Notes under the pieces: generated by a model
Databases searched by the model: none
What the model saw: the letters and a program-made list of their open reading frames with translations, nothing else
Told to the model about the DNA's origin: nothing
NCBI GenBank assembly: GCA_018053145.1
Contig: JAGPMA010000015.1
Span: 1 to 41,981 of the forward strand
DNA: 41,981 bases
Source: Oscillospiraceae bacterium
GTDB taxonomy: Bacteria > Bacillota > Clostridia > Oscillospirales > Oscillospiraceae
Reading direction: 5' to 3'
Shown: in pieces, positions 32,344 to 40,803 of the stretch
How positions within the stretch are numbered: position 1 is the first letter of the stretch
Layout of the letters: each line of letters begins with the position of its first letter
Program-made: the position numbers and the translations under genes

Positions 32344-32393
32344 ATTTTAATAATACTTGTCTGCTTTTCCTGAATTTTAATAATTCTTTTCTG
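32344..32393. promoter_or_regulatory. 20-bp direct repeats between kdgA and the IclR gene
   Basis: ATTTTAATAATACTTGTCTG at 32344-32363 recurs as ATTTTAATAATTCTTTTCTG at 32374-32393, 18 of 20 bases identical, spaced exactly 30 bp (about three helical turns). They lie in the divergent promoter region of kdgA and the IclR-type gene and could be tandem binding sites for that regulator. Confidence 0.6.
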
Positions 32394-32473
32394 TTGATGA
32401 AATTTATGCTATTATTAAGGCAAGCATTGTGGCAGCTGCCGATGTCATGGCAATACCGAAGCAGGAGGCAAAC

Positions 32474-33253
32474 ATGGAGCAGGGAAATGTCCAGTCAATC
32501 GAACGCGCTTTTTCCATAATGGAAACTCTATCAAAATCGCCGGATGGTCTTCCTCTAATTTCGATAAGTGAGGCAGCCGGTCTTCATAAAAGCACAGTCC
32601 ACAGGATTCTTGCCTCGCTTTCTTCGCTGGGCTATGTCGAAAGAGCCGGAGCCACCGGAAACTACAAGCTTTCGCTGAAAATGTTCGAGGTTTCAAGCCG
32701 GATTGTCAATGGTCTTGATATATATTCTGCGGCAAAGCCCTGCCTTGACGAACTCAGCCGCCTTACGGATGAAGCTGTTCACCTCGTGGTTCGCGACGGC
32801 GACGAAATCATCTATGTCTACAAGGTCGATTTCAGCAGCGGTGGGGTCCGTATGTCGTCTCGTATCGGGCTGCGCGCTCCGATGTACTGCACGGCAGTCG
32901 GCAAATGCATACTGGCACATTTGCCTGAGAGCGAGCTTTGCGATATATGGGAAAGAAGCAAAATCATAGCGCTCACGGAAAACACTATTATAACTATGGA
33001 CGAGCTGAAAAAGGAGCTAGCGGATATAAGAAATTCCGGACACGCTTTTGATAACGAAGAAAACGAGCGCGGCGTCAAATGTATTGCTGCTCCTGTGTTT
33101 GATTATTCCGGAAGCATTGCCGGCGCGTTCAGCGTTTCTATTCCGACATCACGTATAAATGACCGAAAAATCGAAGAATTCATTCCTCATATACACAGTA
33201 CAATGGATAAGATATCGAGGGATATGGGATATCGTCCAGTTGATAAGCGATAA
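32474..33253 (+). CDS. IclR-family regulator, probably of uronate/KDG genes
   Basis: A 259-residue protein. The N-terminal winged helix (VQSIERAFSIMETLSKSPDGLPLISISEAAGLHKSTVHRILASL, LGYVERAGATGNYKLSL) is followed by the IclR effector domain with GLRAPMYCTAVGKCILAHL, ERGVKCIAAPVFDYSGSIAGAFSVSIP. GAGG five to nine bases before the ATG (32463-32469) supports the start. In proteobacteria the IclR member KdgR responds to KDG. Here the gene is divergent from kdgA-kdgK, so the same ligand is likely, though inferred. No transcriptional partner follows. Confidence 0.88.
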   Translation: MEQGNVQSIERAFSIMETLSKSPDGLPLISISEAAGLHKSTVHRILASLSSLGYVERAGATGNYKLSLKMFEVSSRIVNGLDIYSAAKPCLDELSRLTDEAVHLVVRDGDEIIYVYKVDFSSGGVRMSSRIGLRAPMYCTAVGKCILAHLPESELCDIWERSKIIALTENTIITMDELKKELADIRNSGHAFDNEENERGVKCIAAPVFDYSGSIAGAFSVSIPTSRINDRKIEEFIPHIHSTMDKISRDMGYRPVDKR

Positions 33254-33442
33254 AAAAATTGGTACGTTGCATTTTTTACATTTCACATTCTGAGACTCAG
33301 CTTTTCTCAAAGTTCCGTCCTGTTTGCAAAGAATATGAGCTTAAATCCAAGCTTTCTATGTATGAAGAATCGGCATTTCTTTTGCCAGAGCTACCGATAT
33401 GCAATTATTATTATTAATTTCGAATTCGATATTAAGGAAGAA

Positions 33443-33555
33443 TCGTAATAATTATTACGAATCAAGTTTTTATATAGTTTTCTCTGCTATACTCAGGCTG
33501 CATTATGCATTGACGACTGCGCCCCGCCAGTTCTTATTGGCGGGGCGGTTTTATA
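33443..33555 (+). ncRNA. Palindrome, promoter-like box and terminator: possible short transcript
   Basis: An 18-bp perfect palindrome (TCGTAATAATTATTACGA, 33443-33460) precedes a TATACT box at 33488-33493. A strong terminator then follows: a 10-bp stem, CGCCCCGCCA / TGGCGGGGCG (33520-33529, 33538-33547), followed by GTTTTAT. No gene lies between. The terminator is 270 bp past the IclR stop. It may simply end that transcript, or a tiny RNA of about 50 bases may be made here. The rest of 33254-33593 shows nothing else recognisable. Confidence 0.35.
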
Positions 33556-33593
33556 GTTAAGTGTTACTGTTTATTATTATAAAATATAATCGC

Positions 33594-34140
33594 TTAATCC
33601 TGTAAATTATCATAGCTTTTCTCCATATCTGGATGTCTGATTGTGGGAGAAGTTTCTTTCAATGGCGGAGCAGGCTTAGGCAGAGAATGAACTTTACAGT
33701 AATTCTTTGCAAGCATGGAAATCATACGCTTGATGTTCCCCGTACCGTTGATACCCCAGTATCTCGTCACTTCAAACCAATCCCCAATGTCTTTATATGC
33801 GAATTTAGGCAGTTTTTTCTTCAGCATGTTATTAATGTCGTCGAAGTTGGTTTCTCCGCTGACATTGGAAAAGCCCGAGGACATTTTTTGGGCCCTGGGC
33901 CCATTGAAAAATTTGTAGGCGTCATAGATACCCATTTTTGTCAGGCTCATCAGCTCGAAACTGCCGCCAAGAAGAGATGCTACGGTAGCACCTGCATTTT
34001 CGCTTAAATACCCGCACAGAATTCAATTACATCATCGTCCGTCGTGACCTGTGAATAGAGCTCTCTCGCCTTCTGCAGTTGTGAAGACAGATCGGTTTCC
34101 TGTTCAGCATAGCTCAGAACAAAAGATTCCGGATCTCTTT
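33594..34140 (-). pseudogene. Broken gene of unknown family
   Basis: On the minus strand an open frame encodes a stretch starting SILSYERDPESFVLSYAEQE and ending TTDDDVIEFCAGI at a stop near 34008. In another frame the sequence then continues as YLSENAGATVASLLGGSFEL into a 118-residue frame (MSLTKMGIYDAYKFFNGPRA to SYDNLQD, stop 33596-33594). The two parts join well if one base is added or lost at about 34010-34020, so this is a frameshifted and 5'-truncated gene. The SYERDPESF block faintly resembles a part of Mg-chelatase-type AAA proteins, but the rest does not; I do not assign a family. Its upstream end is cut by the IS3 remnant. Confidence 0.5.
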
Positions 34141-34149
34141 CATAGCTTA

Positions 34150-34830
34150 ATATAGACAACCAGCTATCTATATGTAATATCGCCTACACAAACCTTATCC
34201 GGAGTTCCTGTTCTAAAGTTTTGCTTTAGTAGGTTTGGGCTGAATTGTCCGGTCTGCGCTCAGGCCCGCTGCATTTTCCTGTAGCCAAAGGTTCTTCGGC
34301 TCTCTGAAAACAGCGCTTATGTCTTCATAACCTACAGCTTTTCTTGCCAGCAGGTTTTCTACCGGCATTTCTGTCCGTCTCGCCATCTGTAATAATTGGA
34401 TTCCTTTATCTTCAAAATGGTAATCGGCCAACCTCGTTTATTCCGTTGGTCTTTTTTCTATACACATAATCTAACAGTTGTTTTATTAAACTCTCTAAAA
34501 AACACTTGACTTCCCTTGGAAGGTTTTTAAGATTTTTACCTTTTCCTTCTCGTCCTTCAGCTCTTTTTCTCTCTTTTTCAGTTCCTGCTCGAGCTTCTTC
34601 ATTTTTTGCGACATATCCAGACTTACGCCTACGCTTTTTTGCTGTTCTTTAAATTCCGAATAGTTTGTCAGCCCATTTGCTCTTCGGTGATCCCTGCCCC
34701 ACCGGCACACCGTGTTCGTGTCGATTCGTAATTCCTCGGCAACGCCGGTTGCTGACTTGCCACTCCGTAGAATATCCTCCGCTGTCTGCGTCCTCATTTC
34801 TTCGGAATATTTGCTGTTATTACTTGCCAT
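34150..34830 (-). mobile_element. Decayed IS3-family insertion sequence
   Basis: On the minus strand, orfA (34830-34495, 111 residues) has the IS3 transposase HTH (KYSEEMRTQTAEDILRSGKSATGVAEELRIDTNTVCRW) and a Lys/Glu-rich leucine-zipper region, ending abnormally in KILKTFQGKSSVF. Beyond it, remnants of orfB appear in shifting frames: ILKIKESNYYRWRDGQ, then ALFSESRRTFGYRKMQRA, then NFRTGTPDKVCVGDITY, the last carrying the first catalytic Asp of the DDE site. Stops interrupt all of them, and nothing after about 34150 matches, so the second Asp and Glu are missing. The element cannot transpose alone. Terminal inverted repeats were not found. Confidence 0.75.
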
Positions 34831-34961
34831 GGTTTCTTCCTACCTTTCCTACCCATATGATGATATCAAAATCCACTATCAGTTTTCCGCCGCACTCCAG
34901 GTCTGACACGCTCAAGATTCGTCATACACGAACAATAGTTCTACATTTGGGAACACTTTTG

Positions 34962-34990
34962 TTGAATTCCCCTTTGCCGGATGCTATAAT
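34962..34990 (+). promoter_or_regulatory. Promoter of the meta-cleavage operon regulator
   Basis: TTGAAT (34962-34967), a 17-base spacer and a perfect TATAAT (34985-34990) lie 45 bp upstream of the IclR-type gene. TGGGAACA and GAATTCCCC on either side of the -35 box form a loose dyad that could be an operator. Confidence 0.7.
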
Positions 34991-35034
34991 TTCATCAGAC
35001 TTAGATGATTATACCAAGCTGGAGGTGAACGCCA

Positions 35035-35817
35035 ACGGACAAGAAAACAAAAGAGACCCCGCATGTGACTTCGGTTGAGCGGGCGTTTCTCCTTGTGGAG
35101 GAGCTTGCGCGGGAACCGCGTGAATACACGCTTACAGAGCTTTCAAAAGCCCTCGGCTGGCCCAAAAGCACGGTTCACGGTCTGCTTTCCACTTTGGTAC
35201 AGTATCGCTACGCCGAGCAGTCAGAGGAGACGGGGCACTATAAGCTGGGCATACATTTTTTTGAACTGGGCGTCCGCGTCGGCAGGATGTGGGATATTCG
35301 CTCAATTGCAATGCCGCATATGCAGCGGCTCAATAATACTTTCGGCGAAATGGTGCAGCTTGGCACCGAGGATCGCGGCCAAGTGCTGTATCTTGAAAAG
35401 CTCGATTCCTTACACCTTATCCGAATTGTCTCAGAAATCGGCGGCAGGCTGCCCATCCACTGTACGGGGCTGGGAAAAGCCATTCTTGCCAATATGCCGG
35501 AGCCGAAATTCAAACAAATTGTTCGGGATCGCGGTCTAAAGGGCTTCACTTCAAATACTATAACGACGCTGCCGGAGCTGACCAAGGAGCTTGCCCATAT
35601 ACGTGAGCGTGGCTATGCCATTGACGACGGCGAGATTATGGAGGGGCTGCGCTGTATTGCCGCCCCGATATTCGATGGCAGGGGGCAGGTCAGGTATGCC
35701 ATCAGCGTTTCGGGCATGATGGCCAACATGGAGGGCAGTCAGCTCAATCATATGAAAAAGAGCATTGTTGCCGCAGCGGAAGCAATCTCAAAGGATATTG
35801 CCAAAATAAGCATTTAA
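35035..35817 (+). CDS. IclR-family regulator of the catechol operon
   Basis: A protein of about 260 residues: winged helix (TSVERAFLLVEELAREPREYTLTELSKALGWPKSTVHGLLSTL) and effector domain (GGRLPIHCTGLGKAILANM, EGLRCIAAPIFDGRGQVRYAISVSG). The start is odd. The only strong ribosome site, GGAGGTG (35021-35027), lies 7 bases before ACG at 35035, from which the reading (T/M)DKKTKETPHVTSVERA would be a normal IclR N-terminus. The first standard start is GTG 35065, which has no clear site. Either ACG is used or an ATG has mutated. Position upstream of, and in line with, the ring-cleavage genes makes it the likely activator or repressor of the operon. Confidence 0.85.
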   Translation, partial: TDKKTKETPHVTSVERAFLLVEELAREPREYTLTELSKALGWPKSTVHGLLSTLVQYRYAEQSEETGHYKLGIHFFELGVRVGRMWDIRSIAMPHMQRLNNTFGEMVQLGTEDRGQVLYLEKLDSLHLIRIVSEIGGRLPIHCTGLGKAILANMPEPKFKQIVRDRGLKGFTSNTITTLPELTKELAHIRERGYAIDDGEIMEGLRCIAAPIFDGRGQVRYAISVSGMMANMEGSQLNHMKKSIVAAAEAISKDIAKISI

Positions 35818-35856
35818 CGGCGGCTTCGCCGAAATACCAATAAAGGAGTGCTGACA

Positions 35857-36699
35857 ATGAGCGCAAGACCGGAAATCGCAAAATCTGTTAAAACCGGAGA
35901 CTTTAATACAAATTATCACGATGTGGGAGAAGGTTTCCCGCTTATGCTGCTGCACGGCTCCGGGCCGGGCGTGTCGGCTTGGGCGAACTGGAACAAGCTT
36001 TTTCCTCTTCTTTCCCCGAATCATCGTATTATCGCCCCCGACCTTGTAGGCTTCGGTTACACCGACAGACCCGAGGACATGGTTTTCAATATGGACGCGT
36101 GGATAAAGCAGGCGGTCGATTTGCTTGACGCGCTTGGAATCACGCAGACGGATATCGTCGGCAATTCCTTTGGCGGTGCGCTGGCGCTGGCGCTGGCCGT
36201 TAAATTTCCCAAGCGCATACGCAAAATTGTTCTGATGGGCAGCATGGGTGTGACCTTCCCTCTCAGCTTCGGCCTTGACAGGGTCTGGGGCTACACCCCG
36301 TCCCTGACAAACATGCAGGAGCTAATTGGCATCTTTGCCTACAACCGCGCAATGATGCCGCCGGAGCTCGCGCAGGCGCGCTACGATGGAAGCATCCAAC
36401 CCGGCTTTCAGGAGAGCTTTTCCTCCATGTTCCCCGCACCGCGTCAGGCAGGCGTAGAGGCTATGGCACAGTATGAAATATATCTCAGAGAAATCCGTCA
36501 CCAAACGCTGATTGTCCACGGACGCGAGGATAGGGTTATCCCACTTGAAACCTCGATGAAGCTCATACAGCTCATCGAAAACGCCCAGCTCCACGTCTTC
36601 GGCAAATGCGGTCACTGGACGCAGATTGAGCGCACAGAGGAGTTTGCGGCACTGGTACACAGCTTCCTCATGCTTGACCCGCCCTATACAAAGAATTAG
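35857..36699 (+). CDS. Meta-cleavage product hydrolase (2-hydroxymuconic semialdehyde hydrolase type)
   Basis: A protein of about 280 residues of the alpha/beta-hydrolase fold. The C-C hydrolase of extradiol pathways (XylF/DmpD/TodF type) splits the yellow ring-cleavage product into 2-hydroxypenta-2,4-dienoate and a carboxylic acid. The oxyanion region is LLHGSGPGVSAWANW, the nucleophile is Ser104 in GNSFGG, and Asp224 (HGREDRVIP) and His252 (GKCGHWTQIE) complete the triad. The motif HGSGPGVSAWANW is specific to this subfamily. ATG 35857 has AAAGGAG 8 bases upstream. It is the first enzyme of the operon, 39 bases past the regulator stop. Confidence 0.9.
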   Translation: MSARPEIAKSVKTGDFNTNYHDVGEGFPLMLLHGSGPGVSAWANWNKLFPLLSPNHRIIAPDLVGFGYTDRPEDMVFNMDAWIKQAVDLLDALGITQTDIVGNSFGGALALALAVKFPKRIRKIVLMGSMGVTFPLSFGLDRVWGYTPSLTNMQELIGIFAYNRAMMPPELAQARYDGSIQPGFQESFSSMFPAPRQAGVEAMAQYEIYLREIRHQTLIVHGREDRVIPLETSMKLIQLIENAQLHVFGKCGHWTQIERTEEFAALVHSFLMLDPPYTKN

Positions 36700-36709
36700 G
36701 GCATTGCGT

Positions 36710-37489
36710 ATGGACAAATCCGAAATCAACACCGCTGCGCAGCAGCTCTATTCCGCCCAGCAGACGCGGATACCGATTTTCCCCTTGACTTATACGAATC
36801 CCGATATCACGGTTGCCGAGGCCTATGCGATACAGCTGGAGAACATTGAAAGGCGCCTCAAAGCCGGTGATGTTATTTCCGGCAAGAAAATCGGCCTGAC
36901 CTCCCCCGGAATCCAGAAACAGCTCGGCGTAAGCGAGCCGGACTACGGACACCTGTTTGCCTCCATGTCTTATGCGCGTGAGATTCCGGCAAACACTCTA
37001 CTTCAGCCAAAGATTGAGGCCGAAATCGCCTTCGTTCTGAAAGAGGATTTGACGGGAGGAAATGTTACGGCGGCTGATGTCCGCCGTGCAACAAGCTACA
37101 TCGTCGCGGCCTTTGAAATTGTTGACAGCCGCATTGCCGACTGGCGCATCAAGCTTCCGGACACCGTTGCGGACAACGCTTCATCCGGCTGCTATGTTCT
37201 GGGAAAAGAGCACATCCCCGTCGGCGAGCTTGATCTTGGCAAAATCACGATGCGGATGATAAAAAACGGCGGGGAGCCGGTTGGCGGTGGCGAAGGCTCC
37301 GCCGTGATGGGAGATCCTTGTGTCTCCGTGGCTTGGCTGGCAAACTGCCTGTACCGCTACGGCGTAAGCCTCAAGAAGGATGAGGTCATTCTCTCCGGCG
37401 CGTTTTCCGCCGCGCATATTGCGGTCAAGGGCGATGTTTTCCGTGCGGACTTCTCGGTTCTGGGCAGCGTCGAAGCTTTCTTTATATAA
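36710..37489 (+). CDS. 2-Oxopent-4-enoate (2-hydroxypentadienoate) hydratase
   Basis: A protein of about 259 residues of the fumarylacetoacetase-like fold (MhpD/DmpE/XylJ). It adds water to 2-hydroxypenta-2,4-dienoate to give 4-hydroxy-2-oxovalerate. Visible are SGKKIGLTSPGIQKQLGVSEPDYGHLF, the metal-binding Glu-x-Glu in KIEAEIAFVLK with a later Glu in AAFEIVDSRIADWRIKLPDTVADNASSG, and GEGSAVMGDPCVSVAWLAN, all in the usual order. ATG 36710 comes 10 bases after the hydrolase stop; the ribosome site (AGGG) is weak, so coupling to the previous gene is likely. The 127-base gap to the next gene contains no gene; it holds a short TAGCC/GGCTA dyad near 37500. Confidence 0.9.
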   Translation: MDKSEINTAAQQLYSAQQTRIPIFPLTYTNPDITVAEAYAIQLENIERRLKAGDVISGKKIGLTSPGIQKQLGVSEPDYGHLFASMSYAREIPANTLLQPKIEAEIAFVLKEDLTGGNVTAADVRRATSYIVAAFEIVDSRIADWRIKLPDTVADNASSGCYVLGKEHIPVGELDLGKITMRMIKNGGEPVGGGEGSAVMGDPCVSVAWLANCLYRYGVSLKKDEVILSGAFSAAHIAVKGDVFRADFSVLGSVEAFFI

Positions 37490-37619
37490 CACTTAATAGC
37501 CGCTGAGGCTATCTTACGAACATATTAATTCAGGAGAAAAGCTTCCCGTACAGTCTTTTTTGAAAAGGATACGCGGGAGGGTGTGGTAGTCATACGCTTT
37601 TTTAGAAAGGACGAGATTT

Positions 37620-38501
37620 ATGGATAAGCTCAAGGTTGCCGTCATCGGTCCCGGCAACATCGGCAGCGATCTAATGTATAAGATAAAGCGCAGCAAATAT
37701 CTCGAAATGTCGCTGATGGCAGGTATAGTTGAATCCGAAGGGCTGCGCCGCGCCGCGGCGGAGGGCATACCCGTTTCCATTGAGGGCGTGAAGGCTGTTT
37801 GCGAAAGGTCTGATATTAAGCTTGCGTTCGACGCCACAAGCGCCTCGGCGCATATGAAAAACGCCCCGCTTCTTGCGGCGGCAGGTATAATCGCTGTTGA
37901 CCTCACACCGGCGGCAATCGGCCCCTACTGTGTGCCGGCAGTAAATCTCGACCGGCTCAGCACAGCGCCGAACATCAATATGGTCACCTGCGGCGGGCAG
38001 GCCACAATACCGATTGTCCACGCCATTGACCGCGTTGCGGGGGCAGCCTATGCCGAAATCGTCGCGGCGATTTCCTCGAAAAGTGCGGGGCCGGGCACAC
38101 GGGCTAACATGGATGAGTTTACGGAAACGACAAGCAAGGCCATTGAGGTCGTGGGCGGGGCTGATAAGGGTAAGGCCATCATCGTGCTCAATCCCGCCGA
38201 TCCTCCGATTCTCATGACCGACACGGTCATTGTCCGTGTAAAGCACCCCGAGGTTGGCTTTGAGGCCATACGTAATTCCATTCTTCAGATGGCGGAGCAG
38301 GTTCAGGGCTATGTCCCTGGTTACCGTCTGCGTGTACCTCCGCAGATGGAAGGCGACAAGGTTACGGTAATCGTTCAGGTCGAAGGACAGGGCGACTTTT
38401 TGCCCAAATATTCCGGCAATCTGGATATCATGAATGCGGCTGCCGTTGCGGCGGCTGAAAAAATTGCCCGTCGGCTATTGGAGGGAGGTGCGTTGCAATG
38501 A
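37620..38501 (+). CDS. Acetaldehyde dehydrogenase (acylating)
   Basis: This 293-residue DmpF/MhpF-type enzyme oxidises acetaldehyde to acetyl-CoA with NAD and CoA, in a channelling complex with the aldolase that follows. It has the Rossmann motif [17 protein letters not shown], the catalytic Cys124 in [12 protein letters not shown], and the family blocks [21 protein letters not shown] and [22 protein letters not shown] precedes the ATG. The stop overlaps the start of the aldolase by 4 bases, matching the obligate pairing seen in Pseudomonas clusters. Confidence 0.94.
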   Translation: MDKLKVAVIGPGNIGSDLMYKIKRSKYLEMSLMAGIVESEGLRRAAAEGIPVSIEGVKAVCERSDIKLAFDATSASAHMKNAPLLAAAGIIAVDLTPAAIGPYCVPAVNLDRLSTAPNINMVTCGGQATIPIVHAIDRVAGAAYAEIVAAISSKSAGPGTRANMDEFTETTSKAIEVVGGADKGKAIIVLNPADPPILMTDTVIVRVKHPEVGFEAIRNSILQMAEQVQGYVPGYRLRVPPQMEGDKVTVIVQVEGQGDFLPKYSGNLDIMNAAAVAAAEKIARRLLEGGALQ

Positions 38502-39514
38502 GTACTCAGCACGAAATCACATTTGTTGATACAACTCTGCGTGACGGCAGTCACGCTGTTCGGCACAGCTTTACGGTTCCGCAGGTTCGTGAAATTGCAT
38601 CCCGGCTCGACAAATGCGGCGTTCCCATTATCGAGGTGTCCCACGGAGACGGGCTGGGCGGTTCGAGCTTCACCTACGGCTTTTCAAAAACGGATCCGTT
38701 TGAGCTCATCGCGGCGGCGGCGGAAGAAATTAAAAACGGTAAGCTTGCGGTGCTACTTCTGCCCGGCATAGGTACCATTGAGGATCTAAAGCGTGCCAAG
38801 GACTGTGGGGCGCAGGTCGTCCGTGTCGCGACGCATGCGACGGAGGCGGATGTGAGTGCCGAGCATATCGGCGCCGCGAAATCCATGGGCATGATGGCAG
38901 TCGGATTTCTGATGATGGCACATATGCTCGATGCCGAGGGACTGGCACAGCAGGCAAAAAAAATGGAGTCCTACGGCGCTGACTATATCAATCTTGCCGA
39001 TTCCGCAGGAGCCCTCCTTCCTGAGCAGGTTCGGGAGCGCATTGAGGCCGTACGCGCCGCTGTGAGTATTCCGGTCGGCTTCCATGCTCACAACAACCTT
39101 GGTCTTGCGGTTGCCAATACGCTTGCCGCGATTGACGGGGGCGTAAGCTATGTCGACGGCACTCTGCGCGGACTGGGCGCGGGCGCGGGCAACACGCAGC
39201 TCGAAGTGCTTGCCGGCGTACTCAATCGTAAGGGCATTGCAACTGGACTGGATTTTTACGGACTGATTGACGCCGCCGAACAGGCGGTAGCGCCGCTGAT
39301 GTTCCGTCCGCAGGTGATTGACGGCGGGTCTCTGATGCTCGGGTATGCGGGTGTTTACTCCAGCTTTTTGCTGCACGTCTATGCCGCTGCCGAAAAATAT
39401 CATCTGGAGTCGCGCGACATTCTGGTAGAGGTCGGCAGGCGCAAAATGGTTGGTGGGCAGGAGGATCTCATCCTTGACGTTGCGTATGAGCTAAGCCATG
39501 AAAAACAGGTCTGA
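38498..39514 (+). CDS. 4-Hydroxy-2-oxovalerate aldolase
   Basis: This 338-residue DmpG/MhpE-type class II aldolase splits 4-hydroxy-2-oxovalerate into pyruvate and acetaldehyde, passing acetaldehyde by tunnel to the dehydrogenase. Mn-binding and catalytic parts are visible: [17 protein letters not shown] (Arg and Asp), [28 protein letters not shown], and the His-x-His metal ligands in [16 protein letters not shown]. The C-terminal communication domain with [20 protein letters not shown] is present, so the protein is full length. It overlaps the gene before by 4 bases and the ferredoxin gene by 17. Confidence 0.95.
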   Translation: MSTQHEITFVDTTLRDGSHAVRHSFTVPQVREIASRLDKCGVPIIEVSHGDGLGGSSFTYGFSKTDPFELIAAAAEEIKNGKLAVLLLPGIGTIEDLKRAKDCGAQVVRVATHATEADVSAEHIGAAKSMGMMAVGFLMMAHMLDAEGLAQQAKKMESYGADYINLADSAGALLPEQVRERIEAVRAAVSIPVGFHAHNNLGLAVANTLAAIDGGVSYVDGTLRGLGAGAGNTQLEVLAGVLNRKGIATGLDFYGLIDAAEQAVAPLMFRPQVIDGGSLMLGYAGVYSSFLLHVYAAAEKYHLESRDILVEVGRRKMVGGQEDLILDVAYELSHEKQV

Positions 39515-39815
39515 AACCTATCGTATCAGTCTGCCGGACGGCACGTGCTTTCCCTGCCTTTTCGACGAAAGCGTTCTGGAAGCGATGGGTCGTTTCGGAC
39601 GTGGGCCTATCATCAGCGGCTGCTTCGGCGGAGGTTGCGGTGTCTGCGCGATGCGGGTCGTCTCCGGCGAATATGTCAGTTTTAAGCCGATGAGCCGCGC
39701 GCATGTAAGCGCCGGACAGGAGCAGCAGGGGCTTGCGCTTCTGTGCTGCATCAAACCACTCAGTGATCTAACCCTCGGTTTCGCGGGGGAGAAACAAATA
39801 ACAAACACTTATTAG
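39498..39815 (+). CDS. XylT-like 2Fe-2S ferredoxin
   Basis: A 105-residue plant-type ferredoxin with cysteine spacing C-x4-C-x2-C (SGCFGGGCGVCAM) and a distant fourth Cys in LLCCIKP. XylT/DmpQ/NahT-type ferredoxins reduce the inactivated ferric iron of catechol 2,3-dioxygenase back to ferrous. They are encoded directly beside the dioxygenase, exactly as here (the dioxygenase gene starts 11 bases after the stop). Length and the GFGGGCGxC-like loop match that role. Its start lies inside the end of the aldolase gene, so expression is coupled. Confidence 0.88.
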   Translation: MKNRSETYRISLPDGTCFPCLFDESVLEAMGRFGRGPIISGCFGGGCGVCAMRVVSGEYVSFKPMSRAHVSAGQEQQGLALLCCIKPLSDLTLGFAGEKQITNTY

Positions 39816-39826
39816 GAGGAACTGAT

Positions 39827-40750
39827 ATGGCAATGAATCAAACCTTACGCCCCGGTCTCATCCAGCTTCGCGTTCTGGATTTGGACAAAACCCTTGATTT
39901 CTATAAGAATGTTCTCGGGCTGGACGAGGTGTGCAGAACGGCTGATGGCCGCGTGTGTCTAAAGACCTACGATGAATTCGATCATCACTCCGTGACTCTG
40001 CGTCTTGCAGACGAAGCTGGGCTGGACTTTGTTTCTTTCAAGGTCGCGTCCTCAGCGGAACTTGAAAACATGGTCAAGGCAACGGAGGCCTTCGGCTACA
40101 AGGTGTCCGAGGTTCCCGCTGGCGAGCAGCCCGGCTATGGCAAGCGCTATCGCTTTACGATTAGCACCGGACACATTTTCGAGCTTTACTGCGAAGTCGC
40201 GCTGGCCGCCAAGGGTCCCGGCCTCCGCAACCCTGATATCTGGAATGAGCCTCCCCGTGGCATGGGCGTAATTCGCCTCGACCACTTCCTGCTCTACGGC
40301 CCGAACATTGCAGAGGCCGAGCGCTACTGCACAGAGGTCATGCACATGTTTGTTCCTGAGGTCTGCAATCTTCCCGACGGTAACCGCCTCGCCACCTGGA
40401 TTACCAGCTCGAACAAGCCCCATGATCTGGCTTTTGTCGAATATCCGAAGCCCGGAAAAATCCACCACGTTGGCTTCCTGCTTCAGGATTGGGATCATGT
40501 CGGAAAGGCGGCTGACCTTATCGCCATCAATCGTCTTAAAAAGGATGTCGGCCCCACCCGCCACGCCATTACCCGCGGACAAACCATCTATTTCTGGGAG
40601 CCGTCCGGCAACCGCATCGAGGTCTATGCGGGCGGCTATACGGCCTATCCCGACAACCCCCAGCGCGTCTGGGATTCCGATCAACTCGGTCGCGGACTGT
40701 TCTACTATGAGGGCGTCGTTATCCCCAGCTTCCTTGAGATAGTTACTTAA
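39827..40750 (+). CDS. Catechol 2,3-dioxygenase (extradiol, type I)
   Basis: This 307-residue two-domain vicinal-oxygen-chelate enzyme inserts both atoms of O2 next to the catechol hydroxyls to give 2-hydroxymuconic semialdehyde. The Fe(II) ligands are all present at the positions known from XylE: His153 (RLDHFLLYG), His214 (KIHHVGF) and Glu265 (NRIEVYAGG). The second-shell residues are also there: His199 (NKPHDLAF), His246 (GPTRHAITRG) and Tyr255 (TIYFWEPSGN). It should therefore be an active O2-dependent enzyme. AGGAGG lies 8 bases before the ATG. It is the last gene of the operon, before strong hairpins. The surrounding gene content is otherwise that of an anaerobe. Confidence 0.95.
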   Translation: MAMNQTLRPGLIQLRVLDLDKTLDFYKNVLGLDEVCRTADGRVCLKTYDEFDHHSVTLRLADEAGLDFVSFKVASSAELENMVKATEAFGYKVSEVPAGEQPGYGKRYRFTISTGHIFELYCEVALAAKGPGLRNPDIWNEPPRGMGVIRLDHFLLYGPNIAEAERYCTEVMHMFVPEVCNLPDGNRLATWITSSNKPHDLAFVEYPKPGKIHHVGFLLQDWDHVGKAADLIAINRLKKDVGPTRHAITRGQTIYFWEPSGNRIEVYAGGYTAYPDNPQRVWDSDQLGRGLFYYEGVVIPSFLEIVT

Positions 40751-40803
40751 TCCTCATCTCCTTAAATTTCTTGTCCCGAAAACCGCACCGCTCCAAAGCA
40801 AAA

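Noticed and set aside
34213..34431. 72-residue minus-strand frame starting ADYHFEDKG
   Set aside because: It lies in the wrong frame over IS3 orfB remnants (SRRTFGYRKM, TPDKVCVGDITY); its own sequence resembles nothing.
34150..34860. Complete, active IS3 element
   Set aside because: orfB is broken by several frameshifts and stops, two of the three DDE residues are absent, and no terminal repeats were found.
38786..39403. 205-codon minus-strand frame
   Set aside because: Antisense shadow of the 4-hydroxy-2-oxovalerate aldolase gene, which has complete catalytic motifs.
35035..40750. Anaerobic aromatic pathway (benzoyl-CoA type) including the dehydratase-like protein at 11714
   Set aside because: The operon has an intact O2-dependent dioxygenase and no CoA ligase; the 11714 protein is 23 kb away and lacks partner subunits.
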